Positions 1 to 7,507 of a DNA stretch of 64,000 bases are shown in pieces (within the stretch, counting starts at the first letter, position 1; the number at the start of each line of letters is the position of its first letter). Source of the stretch: Phyllobacterium calauticae (GTDB lineage Bacteria > Pseudomonadota > Alphaproteobacteria > Rhizobiales > Rhizobiaceae); assembly GCF_019991125.1 (NCBI RefSeq), contig NZ_JAGENB010000009.1:1-64000 (forward strand), in the 5' to 3' direction. Below the pieces are notes generated by a model. It searched no databases. It saw only the letters and a list, made by a program, of their open reading frames with translations, and was not told the DNA's origin. A program made the translations under genes and the position numbers.

Positions 1-127
1 CTCGGCTCATGAACCCAAAACAACGAAGGAGAAGCCTAGGAACTTGACCACCACCAACACGAGCGATACCTAAAGGCGGGTCACTTCTCGGCGCAAATCC
101 CGGGTCAGCTCTCAGTGCAAATCAACA
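1..127 (+). mobile_element. Right end of an IS21-type insertion sequence
   Basis: Two imperfect direct copies of a 21-bp motif lie at 78-98 (GGGTCACTTCTCGGCGCAAAT) and 102-122, followed by CAACA. Read on the other strand this gives a tip beginning TGTTGATTTGCAC, the layout of IS21-family ends, which carry repeated terminal motifs. An open frame at 2-73 ends in TAA just before the repeats and could be the last 23 codons of istB, but it is too short to prove. The rest of the element lies outside the window. Confidence 0.5.
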
Positions 128-386
128 TTGGCGCGACTCGACGAATAACCCACTCCGTCTCGCGGTCGCCCCGCCACCCGCGCCAAGCACTTGACTGGCT
201 GGGGAACCATTTCAGAGATTTGGAGTTATTTCAACGAACGAAGGTAGTTTTGGCTTTCTCCCTTAGTTCGTTAGCTTTGGACCTTCATCCCGGAGCTTCC
301 AGCCCGGTTCGCGACCTTGGTGAACCGGGCACTTTGCCAAGGCAAAGATTATAGCGTCATCCACTGGGAGCGTGCGCACAATAATG

Positions 387-1424
387 CTAGAGGCGAAATT
401 CCAGACTGGCTCGCGTGCCGGGTGTCATGGTTTCGTATTGAATGCGACTGCCCAGGGTCGTTGCCATGGCTTTGATTATTTTGCTGCCAAGTCCTGTTCC
501 CTTCGCAGCCCCCTCTCCGTTCCAGCCTATCCCGTCGTCCTCCACCACCAGAACTGCTGTGCTCTCCGCGGCGCGAACGAGTCTGACCCGAATCTCGCCA
601 AAAGCACAGGTTTCGTAAGCATATTTGAATGCATTGGTGACAAGCTCGGTTACGGCAACGCCAAGCGACACGGCCTTGTCCGTGTTTATCATCATGTGAT
701 CTGCCTGCAGACGCACGACGGCAGTGTGTCCGGCAGATCTCATTGTGGTGTCCAACTCCTCAACCAGCGCCGCAAGGTATTCGTCAGCATTGACCGATCC
801 CACATTATTTGAAGTGTACAAACGTCGGTGGACCCCGGCTATGGCAATGATGCGCGCCTGCGTCTCGGCAAGAGCGTCGATCGCCGCCGGATCGGTCACG
901 GTCGTCATTTGCATTCTGACTAAAGCTGCCACCAACGACAGGCTGTTGCCGACGCGATGGTTGACTTCGCTCAGCAATAATTCGGCCCTATCCCGTGCTT
1001 CCCGCACCTCCTGTTCCGCGCGGTCCTTTTCTCTGGTCAGGCGTGCGCGCACCAGTGCTTGTTCAATGGCGCTGAAGAACAGCTCAGAAAAGTCCTCGGA
1101 AACTGTTTTGGCCACATAATCAGAGGCACCGGCCTTGAGCGCGCTCACTGCAACCGACATTTCCGCGGACCCGGTAACATAGACAACAGGTGGTGCGTGG
1201 TTACGTTTGTTGAGTGACGAGAGCAATTCAAGACCTGTTCCGGTTGGAAGGTGATGGTCGAGCGCAATCACATCGATATTACCTTGCTCGAGCAGGGCAA
1301 TACCCTCTTCAGCGTTGGCGGCGTGAACAAATTCATAGCCGCGACGTGTAGCCGCCTTCTGAAGGAGACGCACAAGCGTTACGTCATCGTCAATATAAAG
1401 TATTCGGTGTTGATGATTAAGCAT
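387..1424 (-). CDS. Response regulator fused to a HisKA_2-type histidine kinase
   Basis: A 345-residue cytoplasmic signalling protein. The N-terminal receiver domain (about 5-120) has the acidic cluster D12-D14 and the phospho-acceptor D56 (IALDHHLP). It is followed by a short coiled linker, a HisKA_2 dimerisation region with the H-box EVNHRVGNSL, and an ATPase domain with an N-box (ELVTNAFKYA) and a DDGIGW motif. It is the third gene of a minus-strand operon. The start was placed at 1424, one base after the TGA of the upstream receiver gene, because an upstream extension would run through that gene without domain similarity. The architecture suggests a receiver-gated kinase in a phosphorelay; its partner is unknown. 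Confidence 0.85.
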   Translation of the reverse strand: MLNHQHRILYIDDDVTLVRLLQKAATRRGYEFVHAANAEEGIALLEQGNIDVIALDHHLPTGTGLELLSSLNKRNHAPPVVYVTGSAEMSVAVSALKAGASDYVAKTVSEDFSELFFSAIEQALVRARLTREKDRAEQEVREARDRAELLLSEVNHRVGNSLSLVAALVRMQMTTVTDPAAIDALAETQARIIAIAGVHRRLYTSNNVGSVNADEYLAALVEELDTTMRSAGHTAVVRLQADHMMINTDKAVSLGVAVTELVTNAFKYAYETCAFGEIRVRLVRAAESTAVLVVEDDGIGWNGEGAAKGTGLGSKIIKAMATTLGSRIQYETMTPGTRASLEFRL

Positions 1425-1425
1425 A

Positions 1426-1872
1426 TCAAGCGGTTCCGGGAACCTGCATGACTGAAAAGAACAGGCCAAGCTGGCGGATCGCATGGGCAAAACCATCATA
1501 ATCAACCGGCTTGGTGATGTAAACATTGGCGCCAAGATCATAGCAGCGCTGGATCTCCCGCTGATCGTCAGTGGTCGTGAGAACAATGACAGGTGATCTC
1601 TTCAGATGCGTATTGGTCTTCAAACGTTCCAGGATGTCGATCCCGGTCATGTCCGGGAGATTAAGGTCCAACAGGACGAGGAATGACCGGCCGGCTTTTG
1701 TCTCGCCGGACCCTTCGGGCCCCAGGAGAAAGGCAAGTGCGTCAGTACCGTTCGAAAATGGCAGGATCTCGTTGTTGACACCCGCGCGCCGAATATTCTT
1801 TTCGATAAGGCGGGCGTGGCCCTCATCATCTTCGATCATGATGATGGTTACAGCTTCTGGTTTGTTGCTCAC
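1426..1872 (-). CDS. Single-domain response regulator (Rcp1/CheY-like)
   Basis: A 148-residue receiver domain with no output domain. The acidic pair D15-D16 and the phospho-acceptor D69 in LLDLNLPDMTG are present, as is a TKP motif near the C-terminus. Receivers of this length with an extended loop before the acceptor Asp are typical partners of phytochrome-like or CHASE3 kinases. It starts inside the 3' end of the upstream kinase gene (47-base overlap) and ends one base before the next gene, so the three are likely translated from one mRNA. It probably takes phosphate from the CHASE3 kinase. Confidence 0.88.
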   Translation of the reverse strand: MSNKPEAVTIIMIEDDEGHARLIEKNIRRAGVNNEILPFSNGTDALAFLLGPEGSGETKAGRSFLVLLDLNLPDMTGIDILERLKTNTHLKRSPVIVLTTTDDQREIQRCYDLGANVYITKPVDYDGFAHAIRQLGLFFSVMQVPGTA

Positions 1873-3367
1873 GCTGCAGTGCTCCTGATGACGGTCGCAA
1901 GATCGCGGGGAAGAGAGTTATGAAAAATTTCGTACCTTGACCAAGCATGGATTCGAGGGTGATGTCACCGCCAAGATTGCGAATGGCTGAACGGACGTGG
2001 GCTAGTCCGATCCCCTCGCCTGTCTGATCCTGCGATCCGGAACGTCGAAAAAGTTCGAAGATGCGCTCATGATCCTGCTTTTGTATCCCACGGCCGTTAT
2101 CGGCGACTTCGATCAAGATGCGATTATGTTGGGCAGCGGACGCCTTTACCCGTAGGCGCAAGGGTCTTGTTTGATCGCGGTATTTGATTGCGTTGTCAAA
2201 AAGATTGCCGAACACCTGCTCCAACGAGAGGCGATCCGATACTAACGGCGGTGAGTGAATGTCCCAATCGATCGCTCCGCTGGCCTCGGCAATTTGATGC
2301 TGAATCGCCTCGGTTGACGATCTCAACAAGGAATTCAATTCAATCACTTCTGGCTTCAAGGGCCGCTGCCCCGCTCGGGAGAGTTTCAAAATCGCATTGA
2401 TAAGAGCATCCATTTTTCTGGTCGATGTCTTGATGAAACCAATTGCTTCCGGCAGGTCCTCTACAGCAACGGCTTTGGCTTCCCGCGTCAGTTCCGGATC
2501 GCCCTCCTTTTCCACCCGCTCGATCAGGCGATGAATGGGAGGAAGGCTCGCTTCCAATTCGCTTGTGAAGCCCATGATATTCACCAGAGGTGCACGTAGG
2601 TCATGTGTAACGATATAAGCAAATCTTTGAATCTCTTCGTTCGCGCGTCTGAGATCCTGCGTGCGTTCGCGCACACGTACTTCAAGACTGGCGTTCAAAA
2701 GATCGACCTCATTGCGCGAGGTCGCAAGATCTTTGGTATAATTTACGACAGTCCAGACCGATCCGCCCGCCATCAGCAGAATGACTATGGCTGCTACAAT
2801 TGTCACCCAACGCAGTGCCAAAGCGCTGGCTCGCAGTTCGTCGCCAAGTTCATTGAGACGCTGATCTGCCTGTGCGAAAAGCACGTTGAAACCTGCTCTC
2901 GCGTGATCCATCAGCACTTTTCCCTCGTTCGAACGAACGATCGCAAGTGCGTCCGTACCACGCCCCTGCTTTTGCATGGCGACAGTCGCGTCCAGCTCCT
3001 TTAGTTTTCCATCGATTATCCCAGAAAGGTCTTGCAGTGGTGCGTCCATGGCCGGATATGCCGCAGCCAGTTGCCGGGCATTCTGCAGCGCGGGCAAGAT
3101 TCTGTCGCGCGCAGCGCTATATGGGGCCAGATATTGCTCATCATTTGTCAGAAGAAATCCGCGCTGTCCCGTTTCGAGTTCCTGCACATTGGTGCGCAGA
3201 TCTCCGAACGCGGCGCGCATCTCCCTTACTGCCAGGATTGCATCAGCATTTTGCTGTGTTCTTTGCGCGAGCCAAACACTGGCGCCGACGATTGCTATCA
3301 GGGCTATTGCGCCTGCGAGAAGGAAGATCGTTGTCGAGCGGACAAATGCGTTGCTGGTAATCGGCAT
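1826..3367 (-). CDS. Membrane sensor histidine kinase with CHASE3 domain
   Basis: A 513-residue kinase. A transmembrane segment at about 13-33 is followed by a periplasmic CHASE3 domain (about 40-180, containing the typical ELETGQRGFLLT signature). A second transmembrane segment lies near 187-207, then a coiled coil and HisKA domain with H-box VTHDLRAPL, and HATPase_c with DNGRGI and GEGIGLAHV motifs. It is the first gene of a three-gene minus-strand operon. The CHASE3 ligand is unknown for the family. The upstream 350 bases show no GGAAC-type stress promoter. The C-terminal tail after the ATPase overlaps the next gene. Confidence 0.88.
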   Translation of the reverse strand: MPITSNAFVRSTTIFLLAGAIALIAIVGASVWLAQRTQQNADAILAVREMRAAFGDLRTNVQELETGQRGFLLTNDEQYLAPYSAARDRILPALQNARQLAAAYPAMDAPLQDLSGIIDGKLKELDATVAMQKQGRGTDALAIVRSNEGKVLMDHARAGFNVLFAQADQRLNELGDELRASALALRWVTIVAAIVILLMAGGSVWTVVNYTKDLATSRNEVDLLNASLEVRVRERTQDLRRANEEIQRFAYIVTHDLRAPLVNIMGFTSELEASLPPIHRLIERVEKEGDPELTREAKAVAVEDLPEAIGFIKTSTRKMDALINAILKLSRAGQRPLKPEVIELNSLLRSSTEAIQHQIAEASGAIDWDIHSPPLVSDRLSLEQVFGNLFDNAIKYRDQTRPLRLRVKASAAQHNRILIEVADNGRGIQKQDHERIFELFRRSGSQDQTGEGIGLAHVRSAIRNLGGDITLESMLGQGTKFFITLFPAILRPSSGALQREQQTRSCNHHHDRR

Positions 3368-3719
3368 AAAGAATATTCAACCTTAAAGTTGATTTGTATC
3401 GAGCGTTTCGGTCGACTTTGCGCCCGTTGTGCCGCAAAAGTTGTTGGACTTTACGCATTCCTGAGCTAAATTCAACGTCCGGTTCAAAGACAATAAAATT
3501 GCTTAAATGCAGCCAGATTTGTAACATGTACGCTACTGCGTCTGCAGGTTCAGCAATGGCTTTAACATATTCTCAATGAATCCCATTTGTCGTGGCCGGA
3601 AACACATTCAGGAACCCAATTGTTTAAAAAGACCCATCCCCCAGTCAAACGGATGAGATAAACCAACACCAACCATCAAATGGTCTCCCCCGCGCCGGTG
3701 CGGGGGAGACAAAATTTGA
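3368..3719. other. Intergenic region with convergent hairpin
   Basis: No gene is seen. It should hold the promoter of the CHASE3 kinase operon, which I could not identify, and ends with the terminator of the PRC-barrel gene. Confidence 0.5.
3683..3710 (-). terminator. Hairpin terminator after the PRC-barrel gene
   Basis: A perfect 11-bp stem (GTCTCCCCCGC at 3683-3693 with its complement at 3700-3710) and a 6-base loop lie nine bases past the stop codon. A short T-containing tract follows on the minus strand but there is no long U-run. Confidence 0.6.
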
Positions 3720-4115
3720 CTATTTCTTCCAACGGCCTTCATACTTGAATTCGGGTGCGGCCTTCAGCTGGTCTTCCGTCGCGGCCATCCCGGCGGTCCA
3801 CTTCTTGTCGTTTTCAGAATAGGAAACTTTAACTGCTGACGGCGCCACGATGACATATTTTTCACCTAGACCGAGAACGCCGCCCACAGAAACGATGTAA
3901 CCCGCCAACTTGCCTTCCGAAAGGATCAAATCCTTGATTTCGCCGATGGTTTTGTTCTGGGCATCGACAATATTCAATCCAATGAGATTGTAGGAAAGAA
4001 CGTCAGTTGGCTGCGCCGTTACGAAGGTTTCGGTGGCAGTTGCCGTGGCTGTCTGGGCGCTCGCAACGGAAATCATCGACGTGGCCAATGCCATTGCAAT
4101 CAAAATACGACGCAT
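3720..4115 (-). CDS. Exported PRC-barrel domain protein, copy 1
   Basis: A 131-residue protein with a signal peptide (MRRILIAMALATSMISVASA) followed by a PRC-barrel domain from about residue 38, where the phrase IVDAQNKTIGEIKDLIL marks the first strand pair. The C-terminal half is a short tail ending EGRWKK. Exported PRC-barrel proteins of this kind are common in rhizobia, and their function is not known. A near-identical paralogue lies at 15733-16128. Both have a perfect GGAAC-N16-CGTT promoter, and both sit next to a related small membrane protein. This points to a duplicated stress-induced envelope module. Confidence 0.85.
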   Translation of the reverse strand: MRRILIAMALATSMISVASAQTATATATETFVTAQPTDVLSYNLIGLNIVDAQNKTIGEIKDLILSEGKLAGYIVSVGGVLGLGEKYVIVAPSAVKVSYSENDKKWTAGMAATEDQLKAAPEFKYEGRWKK

Positions 4116-4160
4116 AGTATTCTCCTGTTCATGACGAAGGTTCTTGCCTTCGCAGTTCCT

Positions 4161-4185
4161 AACGGGAATGGCGGCAATAGGTTCC
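4161..4185 (-). promoter_or_regulatory. EcfG-type promoter for the PRC-barrel gene copy 1
   Basis: On the minus strand GGAAC (4185-4181), 16 bases, then CGTT (4164-4161), 46 bases before the start codon. It is an exact match to the alphaproteobacterial general-stress consensus. Confidence 0.75.
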
Positions 4186-4247
4186 AGTTTTGGCCAACAC
4201 GTCTGGCCGGATTCCCTGACGTGACGACTCGTTCATCGCTATAATCA

Positions 4248-4421
4248 TCATGGGTGATATGGTTGCTTGGGGACCAAGGAAGCTTTTTGACCGGGTCCCA
4301 CAGAGAGCGCCTTCTGCCTGACGAAAGGCCCAAAATGTCTGTGCCAGAGGAATACAAAAAATCCGCAGACGAAAATCAGCCCAACGAGAATTAACAGTGT
4401 GATCAAACTTATAAAAAGCAT
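4248..4421 (-). CDS. Small single-span membrane protein, copy 1
   Basis: A 57-residue protein starting MLFISLITLLILVGLIF, with one strongly hydrophobic segment at about residues 2-24 followed by HRHFGPF. A 35-residue paralogue at 15415-15522 shares the phrase ILVGL, the FGPF motif and the whole hydrophobic pattern, which is the main evidence that this is a gene. This copy continues about 20 residues past FGPF. Both copies lie just upstream of a PRC-barrel gene. The function is unknown; the start was chosen to match the paralogue. Confidence 0.55.
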   Translation of the reverse strand: MLFISLITLLILVGLIFVCGFFVFLWHRHFGPFVRQKALSVGPGQKASLVPKQPYHP

Positions 4422-4893
4422 GGAGGATCCGGCATATAGAGAACCCATCTCGGCACATTAGATAATAGCCGAGTTAGAAGGCACCACTGAGGGTATAAGA
4501 CACTCAACTGTTCAAAAGTGCGATAAAAAAGATCGCCAGATTCGGTAGCAATAGAGATTACAACACCATACCCAGGTAGTAAAGCCGAAGACGTAACACG
4601 CCTTAACCCTCATATTAGCTGTATTCCGTCACAGGACATTCCTGGATCGCCGCAACGAGCAGTAGTGACTTATTATAGTCGCACGCGATGCACCGTCCCG
4701 AAAGACGAACGGGACTACAGCGTCCCCTGGAAGCATTCCATTCAGCGCAACAACCTCTCGTCTAGGTACTTGCTTACAACAAACTTGAAATTCTCAGCGC
4801 GCAAATTATATTTTTTGCAATCCAATCCGTGCAGAAACCGTTTCTGGCTTTTGCCCACGAGACGCTGCCGTTATTCTCAAGGGAGTAACAATA
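4422..4893. other. Intergenic region, nothing recognised
   Basis: About 470 bases between the divergent small membrane protein and the 61-residue gene. No stress-type promoter, repeat or convincing reading frame was found. Confidence 0.4.
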
Positions 4894-5079
4894 ATGAGAG
4901 GACAAGAATTTCAAACGCAAATCGAAAAACCGGCAAGCCCTGAACTTTTTAAACAGATAAGGAGTCAGGTATCCGCGCCAATTTCGCCGCAAGGTGACAA
5001 GTCGCCACGTTTGGCGGAGCTTTTAAGGCGCGGCAAAGGCGGATTCACGCACCATCGATTTCGATCCGCAAAAAGCTGA
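4894..5079 (+). CDS. Small hypothetical protein
   Basis: A 61-residue basic, soluble protein (MRGQEFQTQIEKPASPELF at the start). It has a good ribosome binding site, AAGGGAGTAACA, just before the ATG. Its tail is rich in Arg, Gly and His. No family is recognised. A 26-residue membrane peptide gene and the small heat shock genes follow on the same strand, so it may belong to a stress-related cluster. The evidence rests on the ribosome binding site and gene order only. Confidence 0.45.
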   Translation: MRGQEFQTQIEKPASPELFKQIRSQVSAPISPQGDKSPRLAELLRRGKGGFTHHRFRSAKS

Positions 5080-5097
5080 ACATGTTTGGAGGTCAAC

Positions 5098-5178
5098 ATG
5101 AGCGACCTTCAGGTAACTCTGGTCATTGCCATTGGCGTACTCTTCACGATGATGTGGCTCTCCATGTTCATCGAATGA
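5098..5178 (+). CDS. 26-residue membrane peptide
   Basis: A short frame, MSDLQVTLVIAIGVLFTMM onward, ending WLSMFIE, preceded by a strong site TTTGGAGGTCAAC. The hydrophobic core spans about residues 7-24, enough for one membrane span. It lies 18 bases after the previous small gene. The strong ribosome binding site is the best evidence that it is translated. No function is known. Confidence 0.5.
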   Translation: MSDLQVTLVIAIGVLFTMMWLSMFIE

Positions 5179-5259
5179 GTAAATTGAAAAGGGCTCTTGA
5201 TTGGTATCGCCGTCATTCCCATATTTTTTCCTGGCCGCTGAATCAGGGCCGGGTTAGTC

Positions 5260-5319
5260 AGGGAGCGCTGCTTCTTGGCGCTCCCTCATTTCTATGTTGC
5301 TCAAAAGGAGGATATAGTC
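5260..5319 (+). promoter_or_regulatory. Probable ROSE-type RNA thermometer
   Basis: Two stem-loops precede the first small heat shock gene. The first has a perfect 9-bp stem (5260-5268 with 5278-5286). The second pairs 5294-5302 (ATGTTGCTC) with the Shine-Dalgarno region 5308-5315 (GAGGATAT) and leaves G5299 unpaired opposite the ribosome binding site. A UUGCU-type anti-Shine-Dalgarno arm with a bulged G is the hallmark of ROSE elements, which control rhizobial hsp20 genes by melting on heating. The pairing was worked out by eye, not by folding. Confidence 0.7.
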
Positions 5320-5793
5320 ATGAGAAGCAACGTCGATTTTTCTCCCTTTTATCGGTCGAGCATTGGCTTTGACCGCATTTTCAACCTGCTGGAGAATTCG
5401 GGGCAGCCGCAAGGCTCCGACAAATGGCCCCCATACGACATCATCAAGCTGAGTGACCAAACATATCGTATTGTCATTGCGGTTGCCGGCTTTGCCGATG
5501 TCGACCTTACCATCACGCATGAGCCGAACATGCTTGTGGTGAATGGTGCACGTGCAGAAACCGAAAACCTCAATTATCTCCATCACGGTCTTGCACTCAG
5601 GCCTTTTGTGCATCGCTTCGAGCTTGCCGACCATGTAACTGTCACAAGTGCGGTACTGGACAAGGGTCTGCTTGCCATCGACCTGAAAAAAGAAGTTCCG
5701 GAAGATATGAAACCGCGGCGGATTGCCATCGGTACCTCATCCCGAAGCACTGCGCCCGCGACAAAGGCTGTCAGGTCCACACCCAACGCATAG
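5320..5793 (+). CDS. Small heat shock protein, Hsp20/IbpA type
   Basis: A 157-residue chaperone of the alpha-crystallin family. The N-terminus has the IbpA-like phrase FDRIFNLLEN. The alpha-crystallin domain spans about 37-128 (YDIIKLSDQTYRIVIAVAGF through LDKGLLAIDLKKEVPE, including the GLL motif), and a short tail follows. Such proteins bind unfolding proteins without ATP and hand them to DnaK. The start at 5320 follows AAGGAGGATATAGTC, and that ribosome binding site appears buried in a ROSE-like hairpin. A second Hsp20 gene follows after 43 bases, so both may be heat induced together. Confidence 0.92.
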   Translation: MRSNVDFSPFYRSSIGFDRIFNLLENSGQPQGSDKWPPYDIIKLSDQTYRIVIAVAGFADVDLTITHEPNMLVVNGARAETENLNYLHHGLALRPFVHRFELADHVTVTSAVLDKGLLAIDLKKEVPEDMKPRRIAIGTSSRSTAPATKAVRSTPNA

Positions 5794-5836
5794 AAAGATG
5801 CGTTTGACCCGACATATATCACGAGGAAAGGAATAG

Positions 5837-6349
5837 ATGATGAGTGTACGTGATCTCATGCCATGGAGCCGTGGAAACAATCAGGCTCCCGATCCTTACC
5901 GGAATGAAGGTCTGGATCCGTTTCTTGCCCTGCATCGAAACGTGAATCGTCTGTTTGACGAGGTTTTTCATGGATTTGATGCGCCGTCCCTGTTGGGCCG
6001 TCTGCCTGGCAGAAACGATGTCTGGCCGTCAATTGAGGTCAATGAGACAGATAAGGATCTGCGTATAGTCGCCGAGGTTCCCGGTCTTGAGGAACAGGAT
6101 ATCGACGTTCTCCTCGAAAATGGTGTTCTTTGTATCAGGGGCGAACGTAAGTCCGAAGACCACGATGCGCGCAGGCACTTCAGCGAACGTCATTACGGGC
6201 TATTCGAACGGCGTATAACGGTTGGTCATGAAATTGAGGAAGACAAAATCGAAGCATCATACGCCAATGGTGTTCTAACCATTTTAGTGCCCAAATCTGC
6301 CAAAGCGCGGGCATCCGCTAAACGGATAGCCATCAACAACAAGCACTAA
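5837..6349 (+). CDS. Small heat shock protein, Hsp20 class C type
   Basis: A 170-residue alpha-crystallin protein. The N-terminal arm (MMSVRDLMPWSR, then LHRNVNRLFDEVFHGFD) and the crystallin domain (about 60-155, with GVLTILVPKS near the end) are typical of rhizobial class C Hsp20. It differs in class from the preceding IbpA-like protein, so the pair may form mixed or separate oligomers. The ribosome binding site is AGGAAAGGAATAG; the start could be either of the two adjacent ATG codons (5837 or 5840). A strong hairpin follows at 6366-6395. Confidence 0.92.
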   Translation: MMSVRDLMPWSRGNNQAPDPYRNEGLDPFLALHRNVNRLFDEVFHGFDAPSLLGRLPGRNDVWPSIEVNETDKDLRIVAEVPGLEEQDIDVLLENGVLCIRGERKSEDHDARRHFSERHYGLFERRITVGHEIEEDKIEASYANGVLTILVPKSAKARASAKRIAINNKH

Positions 6350-6365
6350 ATCTTTGCAGGGATAC

Positions 6366-6395
6366 CCCCGGGCGCACCCTCGGGTGCGTCCGGGG
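6366..6395 (+). terminator. GC-rich hairpin after the Hsp20 genes
   Basis: A 14-bp stem with one G-U pair (6366-6379 with 6382-6395) lies 16 bases after the second hsp20 stop codon. No U-run follows, so it may act as an mRNA stabiliser or a factor-dependent stop. Confidence 0.5.
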
Positions 6396-6553
6396 AAAGA
6401 TCCCGTATCGCCCCACCCTTCTGAAGAAGGCCAAGCGATGGAGATTGCTTCGGCGCTGCTCACTCAATGGAGGAAGATCGCTTTTATACGTTCGGGGGGA
6501 ATATTTGGCATCCGGGGTAAAAAATTCTGACCTAATATATGAAACGGCACATA

Positions 6554-6820
6554 TCACTCCCACCGCGTGGAAGATCTGTAGATCCCGTTCCTGTTGGCTT
6601 GACTTCGCAACATGGACTCGTTTGCAAAGGGAAACTCCTTGTTGATTTCGCCTATGGGCGTTGCCGGATATAACACACCCAGTCGGTCTATTTCAGTATC
6701 GGTCCATTTGTGGCGCGACCTGGTCAAGCCCAATTGATAACACTGCTTTTTATGGCGATCATCGATCGGTGCGGCAGGGCTTGTTTCATTGTTAAAAAAT
6801 GCGGGTACAGCCTCCGACAA
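6554..6820 (-). CDS. Small protein with Myb/SANT-like helix-turn-helix
   Basis: An 88-residue frame. Residues about 38-85 read KWTDTEIDRLGVLYP, then a helix and RSQANRNGIYR. This matches the pattern of small Myb/SANT-like DNA-binding domains, with W-T-x-x-E, then YP, then a second helix and an A-x-x-x-G turn. No ATG is available; the proposed start is TTG at 6820 with a weak ribosome binding site, so the N-terminus is uncertain. No paralogue was seen in the window. It may be a small regulator. Confidence 0.4.
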   Translation of the reverse strand: MSEAVPAFFNNETSPAAPIDDRHKKQCYQLGLTRSRHKWTDTEIDRLGVLYPATPIGEINKEFPFANESMLRSQANRNGIYRSSTRWE

Positions 6821-6971
6821 ACCAGGAGTTCTACGTGGGAGAATCGGCGGCTCCGTTCCGGATCAGTATTTTCATTCATGAATGGAATCGCCTCGAAGTT
6901 ACCCGTAGCCTGATAATTTAGAGCACCAGCTTGGCAAGCGGCATCCATAAATATACGTTTTCCACATCCCC

Positions 6972-7289
6972 TCAGGGCTGCTCATTGGGTTTGTGTGCCG
7001 AAATCATGTGTGCAATCGCTGTGTCGACCAATTGCGGACCGGTCCGCTCTAAAACCAGAATCTGCGCTTCCTGAGCGGCTTGGATAAAAGCGAAGCGGGC
7101 ATTCTCAGCAGCTGTCTTCCCTTCCATGGCCTCGCGACAGGCCTCACAGGCAATACCGTGCGTTTCACTGCGATGCCTGAACCAATGTTCCGACAGCAAT
7201 GTCAGTGCGTGTTTCACGTCCCGAACGACTACAATTCGACCGGTACGCGGCGATTTGACAGTGATATGGTCAAACAACAGCTTTTCCAT
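6972..7289 (-). CDS. DUF982 family protein, copy A
   Basis: A 105-residue protein of the DUF982 family, which is largely confined to rhizobia and relatives and has no known function. Typical features are the opening FDHITVKS, the central A-C-x-x-C-R segment and the helix FAFIQAAQEAQI. It is closest to copy B at 14304-14618: both end HKPNEQP. The start at 7289 matches the paralogues. A GGAAC-N16-CATT promoter puts its -10 only 8 bases before the ATG, so the transcript is probably leaderless. Confidence 0.85.
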   Translation of the reverse strand: MEKLLFDHITVKSPRTGRIVVVRDVKHALTLLSEHWFRHRSETHGIACEACREAMEGKTAAENARFAFIQAAQEAQILVLERTGPQLVDTAIAHMISAHKPNEQP

Positions 7290-7296
7290 GCACAGG

Positions 7297-7321
7297 AATG
7301 TTTGGAAGTACAACTTGTTCC
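7297..7321 (-). promoter_or_regulatory. EcfG-like promoter (CATT variant) for DUF982 copy A
   Basis: Minus strand GGAAC (7321-7317), 16 bases, CATT (7300-7297). The -10 departs from CGTT, but the same variant at the same position precedes DUF982 copy B, and it still fits the looser GGAAC-N18-TT pattern known for Sinorhizobium RpoE2. Confidence 0.5.
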
Positions 7322-7507
7322 CTGTCGCTTCTCGGAGCATGAGCCTTGTTCGGCATCTTCGACGGCCGTCAGAAAAGTTTATATGGGGCCGCCGCGTAAG
7401 GATAAAACCGGAAATCTGCGCCAACCGCCTTCAGGATCAGATTTTCTCAATATTCGAGACATGAAACGTGGGAACAAACCCAGGCGCCGATAGTCCAAAA
7501 GTGAGTT

